A stretch of 64,000 nucleotides of DNA, taken from Sipunculus nudus. Its lineage: Eukaryota > Annelida > Sipuncula > Golfingiida > Sipunculidae. Below are positions 35,023-46,175 of this stretch, piece by piece. The stretch's first letter is position 1. Each line of letters starts with the position of its first letter. The stretch spans positions 65,910,159-65,974,158 of the forward strand of contig CM049313.1 of the NCBI GenBank assembly GCA_026874595.1, read 5' to 3'. The notes under the pieces are model-generated. The model searched no databases and was not told the origin of the DNA. It saw only the letters and a program-made list of their open reading frames with translations. The position numbers were made by a program, and so were the translations under genes.

Positions 35023-37991
35023 CCAAAAGTTATAAACAAGTGGATCTATCAAAACGAACCGTCTGTGTACCGTGAGGTCAGCTTGTTACTTATTTTATAA
35101 ATAAGGGTTAAGGGATTTTCTTTATAAAGAAGATAGACGTCAGATTTCAGCACAGACCGCTCTAAACTTGCCTCTAAGTCACATAATTCAACGTCTTTTT
35201 ATAAGGCGAAAGCAAGTAAAGAAAATTTAACTTTGACATGGGAAACACATGCAGACACTCTAAAAGGAAAGAAATATACATACGTGTCAGAGAAGTTTAG
35301 TGCCCACTCTTGGAAAGCACAACACTATACCACATCTAGGTTTTGCTTTATGCCAGGCAAGGTTCTCCATCCCCGCTCTGTCGGCTACAGGGTTTAATAT
35401 ATATAACGCAGAAATAATCACGTCACAAGTCAAGCTTGTTCTTTAAGAACAGATTTATTCTGAAATTTAAAATTTTCTATGCCATCTCATTCCGTTCTGC
35501 AATCGTCTTAAGTGAACCGAATGACAGCGGCATTTCTTGGGATTGTCGAATAGGTTATGGTTTAAATATCAACAAAACAAAACCCGGCATCCTTTCGACT
35601 ACAGGTTATTTGATTTGTGACATTTTCATGATACACGTAAATGTTTCCAGTATCCAATTCTTCCATATATGTAATTTTTCATTTTTGTTTCACTGTTTTA
35701 CATTGTTACTATATATATAATCCTATTGAAGGATAAAATACGTATTTTAAAAACATTTCTTATTAAATAACAAGAATTCTCATCCCTTGCCTCGCTAAAG
35801 TCGCATGCAATGTATAGTCAAAACTGAAATATATTACATGCCAACTGAATTTAAAACCAGCTATTCAACAACCCTTTTCATTAGAACTTATGATTTGGGG
35901 CAAACTTTTCATGCATATTGAAACACACTAGTTAATTTCTATGAGGAAAACCTCTTATAATGCCTCTGTGGTGGATGGATGTAGTCCTTTATACTTTTGT
36001 CAGCTTTTGCTAAAATATCTGTGAGTGGGTTTCATTTTATCGTCATTATCGGGTCCGCTTACGAAGGGGTAACCAAAGGGGTGCTAGGTATAAGGCACGC
36101 AAAATAAAAGTATTGTTCTACGGACTCAGGGAACAGAAAATAATGTGCGAGCAGGCATTTTTTCACTGGTCTAGACACAAACCGTGGAATTTTGCCAGTT
36201 GTCTAGAAAATATAAATGTTCCAGTTCTTGAAATGGTGTACATGATAAACATAAAACTGAGTCAATTTCCCATACCTTTGAGAATTACTTTCAGGAATAT
36301 GTGCCATAAAAGAAATAAACAACAATACCAAGAATCCAACAAAAAAAAACTATAAAGCCATAAATAGGTGGAGAGCAGCAGCTGGACGCAGTATGTATTT
36401 GGCATTCAATAATGGTATTTATCAGCAGCGAATAATCAATACTAGAGCCAGAAAAGATATACAGCATGATTGGAAAAGGGTATGACTGAGTTATCGCGAG
36501 AGATAACACATGTATATAATAGAATAGCATTATTACAGATCCGCTGGGAGGTACAATGACAACACACACTCAAATTATAAACGGCTAAGCTAAGGCTTAA
36601 GACGGGAAGGACGGTACCCGAGCTGAACTGTTGACGCGGACGGAACCGGACCCAGCCAGCTCCCTCAACGAAGGCACCCTGCCCCAGCATGCAGAAAGTT
36701 CGGCCCCAGTCTCGAACCCTTACGACGAATGATGGTGCAGCGATCTTTGTTTCCATCATTGGCCAAAATTATAAACGGAAATTTAAGAAATTATATATTG
36801 TGTATGAGTGTGTGTTGGGAGGGGGGGGGGGGTAACACACTGAGAAAACGTTTGTGGAGTTAATCTTAATCAGTATTATTTGTTTCTGTTCAAATTCTTA
36901 CTTTGCCATTCTGATGTAAGTTGATCCCGATACTCCGAGGACGAGAGGAATTCACTATTAGGCTTACTTTGTTCTGGCCCGCAGAGCTTACCTTTGATGC
37001 TGCTATAGAATCGGTGGACCCTGGGCTTGTATTGCAGCACACACATGGCGGAGGACTGCTTGAGGTCTCTGATTACAATATAGCTAATTCTAGAAAAAAA
37101 ATATATTTTGAATTAAATGTTGGAATGCTATTGTATCCAGAATGAACACGATACTGAATTGTCAGCTGGAAATTTGCATAAACAGACCCATGAAATCAGG
37201 AAGGGGGTACCCTGTTGACCCTAATAGCACTGTATTTTTACTAGAAATGAGCACAGAAGACCATAGCCTTGTCCATCAGGCCAGTCACGTTGGTCTGGTG
37301 TTCTTTTTTTTCTGTTTAAGCGAAAAATATTCGAGTACATTCCTGCAGCTGATTTCCAAAGTTTGGTCTACATAAAACACTGTTAAGTCGGAGCCTGCGA
37401 TCGCAAAACATGGCTTTATGTTTATGTAGAGTCAACATCTGACCTCTCAGAGCATTTGTGAGTCCTCTTCCAACTGGTTCTATTCCTTAAAGGGTCCTAT
37501 TCGCATATCAGATATGTAAAATATACACGATGTACAGTCTTTTTCTCCTTTGGGTTTCTACCAATATTTCGTTGTGAAACCGTGTATCCCATTGGAAATA
37601 AAGTTGCACCGGGCACAATCAGTTTCATAAAGCATACACATAGCATCCAACCACCTGGTAGCCGAATTGCGAAGCTCCACAATTTGATGTGTGTTGTTTC
37701 ACCTTGTTTGGGAGTTTTCGTGCATGCTCAAGATCTAAAATTCACGCGCGTGCACTGCGTGAACTCACACACAAAAACACACCAGCGTATAAAACTGGTG
37801 ACTTGGAGGTGGTTAGTCCATGTGCCTGAAAGGTAAAGCTGGGGAAACTTTTTTTAATGAACTAATAATATGATAACATACACAGTATTGTAAATAATAT
37901 ACGTATCATAAGCAACGGGTGAATGAAATGCTGTGATGCATAGATTGTTTTCTCTTATCTGAAATTAAGTGGATTTCTTATACAAGTTTGA
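35023..37991. other. Non-coding stretch, no gene seen
   Basis: Frames of 61-105 codons on both strands show no recognisable domains. A G run lies at 36821-36832. A GGGTTCGAGACTGGGG phrase (minus strand, about 36700) resembles a Pol III B box but has no credible A box. Confidence 0.45.
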
Positions 37992-37995
37992 ACAT

Positions 37996-38153
37996 TGTTA
38001 CGAAGACAAATAAATGAGGGGAAAATCCTGGGCCGATCCGGGAGTCGAACCCAGGTCGGTGGCGCACAAGTCCGGCGTACAACAACCGCTTCGCTAGCAA
38101 AGCATGCTTCTCTAGCGAGACAGTTCGGTCCGCTTTTATTTCACCCCGTAACA
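37996..38153 (-). repeat. TRIM LTR, full copy with tRNA-like segment (3' LTR)
   Basis: This 158-bp LTR contains, on the minus strand, an A-box-like TAGCGAAGCGGTT. About 35 bases downstream comes a perfect-looking T-arm (CTGGG, loop TTCGACT, CCCGG), in which GGTTCGACTCC is a good B box. A GCCGGACTTGT phrase between them resembles an anticodon arm. The acceptor strands do not pair, so it is a tRNA-derived module and not a tRNA gene. Confidence 0.75.
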
Positions 38154-38267
38154 CACCCCCTCTTAAAAGCGCTATCACAACAGGACTCATAATCCCAGGA
38201 GTCACACTTTGGTGAGCTTATTCCCTGGGCTACAAAGTTAACCGGTACGTTAGACGAGCCCCAATTT

Positions 38268-38380
38268 TGTTACGAAGACAAATTTTTGAGGGGAAAAAAC
38301 CTGGGCTGATCCCGGAGTCGAACCCAAAGCAAGTTTCGCTAGCGAGACAGTTTGGTCCGCTTTTATGTCACCCCGTAACA
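38268..38380 (-). repeat. TRIM LTR, shortened copy (5' LTR)
   Basis: This 113-bp LTR has the same ends and the same GGAGTCGAACCC (T-arm) core as the full copy. It lacks about 45 bases that contain the A-box half. The deletion lies between the AACCC core and the TTCGCTAGCGAGACAG segment, which is itself partly duplicated in the full copy. Confidence 0.75.
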
Positions 38381-38384
38381 ACAT

Positions 38385-40109
38385 AAAGAGCCAGGTGATA
38401 CTTTTTAATTATTATAATACACTTGATGGTAGCTGTTTTATTCCACTGCTGAGACTTATTAATATTGTCGATATTAGCTTTGGAGCTTCTGTTTATAGTA
38501 ACAAAATAGCAAACCCGATTGGACAGGATTTCGTGAAACGGTGTGTATATATCAAACAATTTCCTATTCTACATAAAACATCCGAATACAGCTTCAGCCA
38601 ACGTATTTACAGTCAGTATTCCGTGCGCATCTGCCTGTAAACTTTACAATGACGGCTTCGTTTTGATCTGAATGTTTATGGGACAGAATCAAACAACAGA
38701 AGATCCCAGATAGCCCGGCATCAAAGATTTAATATTGAGTTACGAGACGTAAGCTAATAAATGGCGTCACTATGACGTGTGGGGTCTGATCTTAGTGGGC
38801 GGTCACCGGTCTCAAGTCTATATTTCTTTAAACGTCGTTTTGTAGCATAGTGCTTCTTTGAACGCAGCAATCAAACATGTTGACTAAAGGCATTACCCTA
38901 CTGCTAATCATGGAAGAAGTCATGTGTACATCTGAATCCTTTAACACGTTTAAGAATCATCTGTCCTCAAACAGGACTTAGTGATCAGCCAGCATAATTT
39001 TGGAACCACATCATCAAAAATATTTTGTATGTTTTGAATGTTCTTATGAACATCTCAATACCAATTTATTTGGCTGAGCTTTTTATTTTGTGATAACTAA
39101 TCCGGTAATAGTATTTTTTAACCTTTCTGATTACCGAGTTGTGATTTGAAGTATGAAACTTCTCAACGCAGTCGACATGGTTAAAGTAACTGGAGGTCCT
39201 AGGATAATAAAACTTGGGAGGCCAAATTTTAATTTTATTGCTGATTAGTTTATTAAAGGATTAATAAAAAAACATTATTTATACTATCTAACTCTACTAG
39301 GCTCAGAAGGTCCTCAGGACCTGTTATATATTGGTTGCGGATATATTAACTGTTTAATGGTTACTGTTTGTTTAACTAGGCTTAGATCCTAAGATCAAAG
39401 GCGAATTGTTCAGAGCTCCTGCCAATGTGTTCCTGGATCAACAGTTTCCACCGAAGATTTAAAAAGTCCTAATGATGAGAGACCAGAGATTTCTATATCA
39501 AAACCAGGGCGGGCTGGCCCACGGCGGCATCTCAGGTTTTAGACCTTCGAAGGATGCTAAGGAATATCTGGAATACATGAACAGGACGTAGCCTATATTG
39601 TACCATAAACCTACCTACAGTGGCCTTTTACCCTTTTCTTCAGAGCAAGGTCTCGGGCACAGTTTAGTAGAGACCTTGCTTCCGCGAGCCCCAGTGGTGC
39701 TACTTCATGGGTTATTAATGACACGATTGGGCAAATCAGGTTGTTCACGTACACTTGCTTCAGTGGGCCCCAGCGCATGCTCATTAACATGACTCATGAC
39801 ATGAGTTATTAATATAAGACACTTAAGTCAATCAGACCGCTGGCCTTTCACAAAGGGGAAAACAAATCGGTTGCTCTTTTTAGATTTACCGTCTGGCGAA
39901 GGGAGAAGTTATTGAGAATCTGTCCAATCAAATAACGGCTTGTACAGCTTATGAGTTTTCGGTGTGTGTTCCTGTTGATAATCTCGTTAACCGTTAAATA
40001 TAGAATTAATTTATTTTACATGGACTGTACAACTAGTAATAATAACTATATGAACAGTTTAGATTGATGTGTATATTCAAAGGAGGTTATGTTTTTGCCT
40101 GCATTGGAT
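38385..40109. other. Non-coding stretch, no gene seen
   Basis: Frames of up to 91 codons show no features. Nothing else is recognised. Confidence 0.5.
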
Positions 40110-40360
40110 TGTTTGTCTCTTTGTTCGTCTGTCTGTCTGTTCGTCTTCAGTTTGTTTGTCTCTCTTTTCGTTTGTTTGTTGGTTGTTAGCAACATTACTC
40201 AAAAAATTATTAACGGATCTTGTAGAATTTTTTTAGGAGAGCTCGGCAATGATTCCAAAACTAATTGATATTTTAAAAAGGAATAAATGCTACATTTCTG
40301 ACAATGCCATATGAGGGTAAAAAGCTGCTTTGGCGGAGGTCTGCGCTCTCTGAATGCAAA
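40110..40360 (-). repeat. Interspersed repeat, minus copy
   Basis: Inverted relative of the copy at 9318-9550: GCATTCAGAGAG, CCTCCGCCA, CATATGGCATTGTCAGAAAT, CATTGCCGAGCT and a TTAATAA...GAGTAA phrase in the same order. It ends in a long ACAAACAAACGAAAAGAGAG/AGACAGACAG tail. Confidence 0.65.
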
Positions 40361-41145
40361 TTTCAAGTATACAAATGGGTTTAAATGGCCGTTATGATTC
40401 CTGTCATCAAATACGCGCGTCTGTTCAAAATGCATGATATAGCAGGCCGGGAAACCCGCTGGTTCTCAAGAAGAACCTCGAATTGGATGGTACCCGGTTC
40501 GAACCCCGCTGATGGCTCAGATACGGAATGGTATAAATCTCGATAAAACCACAGCGGTACGGTTTGATGTCTTAAACACAGGTTTTGAGCTCTGGAACAT
40601 TCTTAGCCCTTGCATATAAAGAAATGAACCCCAGAATGCTTAAGACAGATCATTCCTGTCGTGTAGTTTCCTACATCCCCTTGTACCCCTTACATGTTAT
40701 ATTGTGACGTTGTTTGAAGTTTGTTTTCAAAGTCGGGGGCCATTTGTTGAAATTCTGTGGTAGAAAACTTCGATCCCGATGAACAGACCAAGATTTGAGG
40801 TAATTTGGATCACCAACATATGTTTTTATTCACCTTTTTTCCTAGCCGAAGACGTGGGTCGTACTCAGGTAAAAAGGATGCCGTTCTTCTGGTCCGTATA
40901 TTCATTAAAACATGACTCACAGGCCTTTTTTAAATGAATGGACTGTGCCTGCCTGTAATTTAATATCGAATGTAATATAAACGTCCAGGTGGCAGGCTGC
41001 CGCTAACTGACCGAAAGAGCTGACCTTTCATGCAACCATGGAGGCTTGTACTTGCATGTTTTCTATGCTTGTGAATTACACAACGGGAGGAATTATTTGT
41101 GTAGTCTATCACTTCTTTCTAGTTATATTATAAGTAATCTTAATT
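40361..41145. other. Non-coding, with a possible Pol III B box
   Basis: CCCGGTTCGAACCCCG at 40494-40509 is a strong T-arm/B-box match, and GTTCTCAAGAAGAACC lies about 30 bases upstream. I cannot fold a tRNA around it and see no second copy, so it may be a lone SINE head. Confidence 0.3.
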
Positions 41146-41232
41146 GTAATAATGCAGTAGCAGCAACATTAGTAGTTGCACTATTTGTAGTAGAGGTAGT
41201 AGAAGTAATACTAGTAGTAGTAGTAGTAGTTA
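41146..41232. repeat. GTA/AGT trinucleotide repeat
   Basis: Interrupted TAGTAG/GTAGTA units, purest at 41211-41230. Confidence 0.85.
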
Positions 41233-42339
41233 GTTGTGATTGTATATTGCATGCTCTATAGGAATATAGTGGGGAATAACAGATTGTCAGATTGACAGTG
41301 AAAATTATGTTAAAGCCAACCACGTTACAATGTTTATATTCTGTTTATATTCAGTCCTAAGCCGTGGCTACACTTTTACCCATGCATTAAGCCCTGCTTA
41401 TTAACTGAGAAAATATATCTTTTCTGTTTACATTTATTTTAGATTTCCGACCAATTATCACAGTCTTTACAGTCTTAGAGACAATATGCTATTTAAGCTT
41501 TTTGTGTCTTTACCAACATTTTAACATATTTAATTGAGAGTTTTTGCTTAAGGTTATTGGAGATATTTGAAAAATAAAAATAAATATGCAGCACATTTGA
41601 CCTGAAAGAATCAAGCCGTATGTGGGAGTTCTAGATGTCAATTTCAAATTCGCTTTAGTGAGCATGTGAACATAAAGGGCAGAGAGTGGTCCCCAATCTT
41701 CCTTTATTCACTGCAAGCAGAGTACTATGATATTGCCCGATAGTTGGATCCCTTTTCCTAAATCCAATACTTATGTGAGGAGTCTGAAACGGCAGGAAGT
41801 ACACCATAAAAACAGTTTCGATTAAGCAATTTGTAGTGTTAAATGTCGTTCAATATTTGTACCATCTTCTTAAAACAAAATCATTGGCGTTATACGATAC
41901 ATGGCAGCGCGTGTAAAAGAATAATAACAAATTATTTAATACTTCAATTTAATGGTGACATAAAGAAATGAAAGGTCAAAGGTTTAAATATATTCCACAT
42001 GACTATGACCCTTGCCGGGTAATATTGACATTAAACCTCATACACTCGGAGATTACAATGTTTATATACCCATCAACAGGTTAAGCAATATAATACTGAC
42101 CAAAATCAAATTGATCAATACCTCTTGTGTTTTAGAGTACCAACAAACTGACTGCCTATATGGATGCCTTTGGATGATGACTGTGCTGTCTCAGATCATA
42201 ACCCCAACACATCCTGTTCTTGTTCATTCTCAACAGCAAAACTTCAATGATTTATTTGAACTAATTCCAAATAATTTACTAAATCAATACCATTTCATTA
42301 TAATATCATAAAATCAGTGGGTACACTACTTTGCTCTTT
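41233..42339. other. Non-coding stretch, no gene seen
   Basis: The 99-codon frame at 42012-42311 has no recognisable domain. Confidence 0.45.
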
Positions 42340-43400
42340 ATCAGCATTATATAGTCAGTGCATCTTTTCTTTACTCTTACACAGAATCATTAATAATGCG
42401 TTTCCCTTCTTAACTGTTTCATAACACTATAAAGACAGGGACGACAAATTAGTGCGTTCCTTTTTTTTTTTGCTTTTTTATTGTCAAAAAGTCAGTGCGT
42501 CTGTTCTTTACTCTTATTCTCTCAAAATGATAAAGTCTGTGCGTCTCTCCTTTACTCCTTCTTTTCAGCATCATTTGGCCAATGTGTTCCTTCTTCTCCT
42601 TTTAGCAACGTCATTAACTGAGTGCATCCCTTCTTCAGACGTGTCCATCAATATGAAGTCAGTGCATCCCCTTTTCATTCTTAATAAACATCAGAAAGTC
42701 AATGCGTCCCTTCTTTTTCTTTATTGTTTCAGGATCATAAATTGATCCCTTTTTTTCTTCTTACGAAACATCATAAAATCCAGGCACGTCCCTTCTTTCC
42801 CTTTTTTTCATCATCAATGAGTCAGTGCGTCTATTCTTTACTGGTACCCTCTCAACTGATAAAACCACTGCGCCCCTCCTTTCCTCTTTATCAACATCAT
42901 TAACTGAGTGGTCCCTTCTTTATCCGTATACATCATTTGGAGTCAGTGAGTCCCTTGATTTATTCTTAAGAAACGTAACAACGTCAATGCGACCCTTTTT
43001 TCACTTGTTCAGGATCAGGAATTGAATGCTTCCCTTTTTTATTCTAACTCAACATCATAAAGTCAATGCGTCCTTTTTTCCCTTTTTAGCATCATTGTTT
43101 TAAGTGCGTCCCCTTTTTAGTTTTACCCTGTCTTTTTTTAAGTATGATCAAGTCAGTGCCTCCGTTCTTTTCTATTAATTTTAATCATAATGTCGATGTG
43201 TCCTATCTTAACCCTTTGTCACCGACACTACGTCATCGGGTCCTTTGATTACTTCATAGCATTATATAACATAGTAATGCGTCCCTGCTCATCCATAGAA
43301 GCATAGCGTCACTGCATTCTTCCTTTACGCTTTCTCAGTATTTTAGTGTCAATATTTTTTTTACGGTTTTTTAAAATCATCGCGTTATTGCGTCCTGTCT
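42340..43400. repeat. Degenerate ~42-bp tandem array
   Basis: The unit theme is GTCAGTGCGTCCCTTCTTT, then a pyrimidine stretch, then CATCATAAA. Unit starts are at 42491, 42535, 42577, 42618, 42658 and 42698, that is 40-44 bases apart, and continue with more decay to about 43400 (some 24 units). Pyrimidine-rich plus-strand frames here (42452-42745, 42825-43025) are by-products. Confidence 0.75.
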
Positions 43401-44879
43401 CTGGGTTTTTTTTTACCGAACGCGTTTTGGCCAAGCCATTTCCCTGGACTCTGTACTGTTAAAAGGCCGAAACCTTTTGGTCTGTTCACCTCTTTGCCTG
43501 TGACAAGAATGCTGAAAGAGAAATTATCAGCGTTGAAACTCAAACGGAAACTTACAAAATCCTGAATTAATTCAAATCAGTACATTTGATTTGAAAATCG
43601 ATATTGGGCAAAAGAATATTGCAAATAATAAATCAAGTTAATTGATAAGAACGATTTTGCACTGCCTGCTGGTTTATTTGTCTCCAGTCCCCTCAGGCCG
43701 GCTTCCCAAGTTCATGTTTCCAAATAACTATATCAGACAAGGGCTGTCGGCGGATCCCCACGGGGATGCGTGAGTCTCCACTATAATGCGAACCCTTACG
43801 GGTTTGTTTCGTCCAGCACCCAGTTTAAATGATGTGTTATTGCTTCGCAATCTTAATCCCATTCCTTATATTGTGCCTATACCTTTGTTTCCAGTTTGAT
43901 GTAACCGTTTGGCAATGTGCCAATATACGTCAGTGCTTATATGGCCTGAACCACTTGTACACCTCAATGCGCAGAACCGGACTTTTACAATCGTTCGACT
44001 CTTCTGCTTAGGGATTGCAGGCATAAAAATCCTATGCCCACAATGCAGTTTACGTTATAATATACAGCAGCGGCGTTAGTATAAATGCAGTGTAGATTTG
44101 TGATGCCTTCGTTAAAATCTGTTGAGTCAGAATTGTTTCAACGCAAATTAAATGAAATGTGTGTTTTATGTGGTATAAAATTCACGGTATATAAGCGATA
44201 ATTTGTAAAAAATGAGCATGTAAAATGAAAGGAGAAAGTGTTTCCCTGAAATGTAAGATATCTTTAAATTTAAAGTTTGACGATTGAGACAAGTATAGCC
44301 CCGGCCATACCCACGATTCCAAAATGGAAAAGGTTCGTTTTTAGTAGAAACGGCCTCTGGTGGAAGGGTACATGTACATGTTAAGATAAAATAGCACTAT
44401 CAAGTTTATAACCCATGTGCGGGTATATATATGCATATGCGTGAAAAACCGTTTATATGTGTTTGTAACTGTGTTAACTCGCGGAGAAAATACAACCTTA
44501 TCATTTATATTTTCAGAACCTCAAGATCACATTGTTTAAATTAGTAGTTGTCCATCCATTATTATATTAAAGGTCATGTATTTTTTAAAGCACCATCCCA
44601 AAATAGAACGTTGCTTTTTTCTCTATCTCCCAGGTTCTGGTGAAAGACGAAAACGAAACCTCAATTTAAAGTGAATCGTATAGACTAAAACACATTTATT
44701 TAAACTATTTCATAAAATGCCAATCAACTCTGTATTATGTATACATCTATAACTTCAATTATTTGTTTTTGTTGTGTTGTAAATTTTCATAAACGTTATA
44801 CCATTATTATAAAAACGTCTTTTATATTTACTTAAGTAGCATCCCTGGTAAAAACGCCGTTCATGAAAACCATCCAATG
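43401..44879. other. Non-coding stretch, no gene seen
   Basis: Nothing recognised; frames are at most 60 codons. Confidence 0.5.
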
Positions 44880-45245
44880 CCTTTTTTTGTGGCGCGAGCT
44901 AGACCGGTCCAAATAAATATGGAGCGGGCTACATTTTATCTTGCATTCACACTGTGCGGACCAGGTGACCATTTAGAACGCGCTACCCTGTCAAGAAAGG
45001 CCGCATAGCACTTAGCCCGACTTACAAGCTGCATTGCGTTTACACGCATAGCGCGCTCCACTTCTGTTTACACACGTACGAAGCACAAATAGAGGCCGCT
45101 TTAAACGCTGTCTGACACGCGCTAGAAAGTAGAACCGACTCAAACCGCTGGTCATTTTGTAACGCGCTCTAGATGGAAAACCCAAAAACTGGAGCATTAA
45201 GACTTGGAGCGCGCTAAACGATGTAGAGCCGTCAAGAAATAAAAA
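44880..45245. other. CpG-dense island-like patch
   Basis: GCGCGCT, GAGCGGGC, AACGCGCT and GAGCGCGCT motifs recur in both orientations at close spacing, in contrast to the AT-rich surroundings. It may be a decayed mobile element rather than a promoter: it lies just upstream of the solo LTR and no gene follows. Function unknown. Confidence 0.35.
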
Positions 45246-45313
45246 ACGTGTGTAAATGGGGCTAATACATAGTTAAACCTTTATCGTAAGACTAGACAAA
45301 AGATGGTCTTAAT

Positions 45314-46046
45314 TGTTACAGGTGTCTGCGCAGGAGTGTTACATATGTCTGTTGACATTCTAATTCGTGTAGCCCAGGCATAGTTCCTTGTTATGGGAAC
45401 CTCGCTTGTTGGGCGCTTGCTCGCGGGGTCTAAAGCGTAGAGACACAGCGTTCTTTTTTGTTCTAGATGTTTCGGGTCTGTTCATATGCGTGTGTATTGT
45501 TCTTTGAAATTTTCCTTTTCTAGAATTTTCGAGTGAGAAGCTATAAATAGGGCTGTGTTTAGAGCCGGCAGAAAGGAAAATACCGGCGAGCACTTATAAT
45601 AGAGTGTTACTTTCTCGTCAGTTTTGGGACCTTTTCCGATAAATGCAGTGGTGTTAGATATTCATCGGACTTAATACAGATGTAATACGGACTGTCTCCA
45701 GTTTGCCTTTGAATAATTACTATTTACGTTGATTATTGGTATTAAAGGGCTCTAGTTGAGCCGTGACAGTGGTGGTATCCAGAAATCAAAGCCTAGGATC
45801 CGGACACTCTGGTACTGTACATTTTATTGTTATACTCTGTAATTGTATTGATTTAGTGTTTTGTAATGTTAGGATTGCTTAAGAATAAATTATAATTATT
45901 GGTTAACAAAAAAAGCACTGACTTCTTTATTCATTCCCCTAGACATTTTACGCTGCCTAGTGTTCAGAATCTGATTTTTTTTATCTTCGCAACAAAATTT
46001 TTGCTGATCACGATTACGTGATCTGTTGTTATTAGGTTCCGTTACA
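45314..46046 (+). mobile_element. Probable solo LTR of a Gypsy-type element
   Basis: The 733-bp unit runs from TGTTACAGG to CCGTTACA, with TG...CA ends. It contains a TATA box (CTATAAATAG, 45541-45550) and an AATAAA signal (45884-45889), in the right order for U3-R-U5. The five flanking bases are TTAAT on the left and TCAAT on the right, a possible 5-bp target duplication with one change. Its 3' half matches 24875-25233, which follows a Gypsy pol relic. A GTGGTATCCAG phrase at about 45773 looks like a primer-binding site, so the LTR could instead end near 45768 with internal sequence following. Confidence 0.6.
45541..45550 (+). promoter_or_regulatory. LTR TATA box
   Basis: CTATAAATAG, about 230 bases into the LTR and 340 before its AATAAA signal. 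Confidence 0.5.
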
Positions 46047-46175
46047 TCAATTCACAGGTGGTCTTATTAGACTGGTCAGTTTTAACTTATGTGAATGGTT
46101 TCCGTTCACTCAAAGGTGGTCCTAACAGGCAGGTGGTCTTGTTACATAGGTGGTCGTTTAGAGAGATTCTAATGC
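46047..46175. mobile_element. Remnant related to the mariner-like MITE
   Basis: Repeated AGGTGGTC phrases end in GGTGGTCGTTTAGAGAGATT-CTA, similar to the GGTGGTCGTAATTTAGGGGG-ATTCTA end of the MITE at 26675-26842. The other end is missing; the LTR inserted immediately to the left. Confidence 0.45.

Larger units (their letters stand above)
37996..38380 (-). mobile_element. TRIM-like miniature LTR retrotransposon
   Basis: This 385-bp element has every structural part of an LTR element but no room for protein. Read on the minus strand it contains, in order: an LTR (38380-38268), a candidate primer-binding site (TTGGGGCTCGTC, 11 of 12 bases as in the tRNA-Pro site TGGGGGCTCGTC), 114 bp of internal DNA, a polypurine tract AAGAGGGGGTG touching the second LTR, and that LTR (38153-37996). 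Both LTRs start TGTTACGGGGTGA and end GTCTTCGTAACA, with a 7-bp inverted TGTTACG/CGTAACA. The element is flanked by a 4-bp direct repeat, ACAT (37992-37995 and 38381-38384). It must be mobilised by proteins of a larger Gypsy-type element. Confidence 0.85.

Noticed and set aside
36442-36759. Possible tRNA or SINE head near 36700 (GGGTTCGAGACTGGGG)
   Set aside because: A lone B-box-like motif without an A box at proper spacing and without a second copy in the window.
45360-45593. 77-codon minus-strand frame
   Set aside because: Lies wholly inside the probable solo LTR, antisense to its TATA box.
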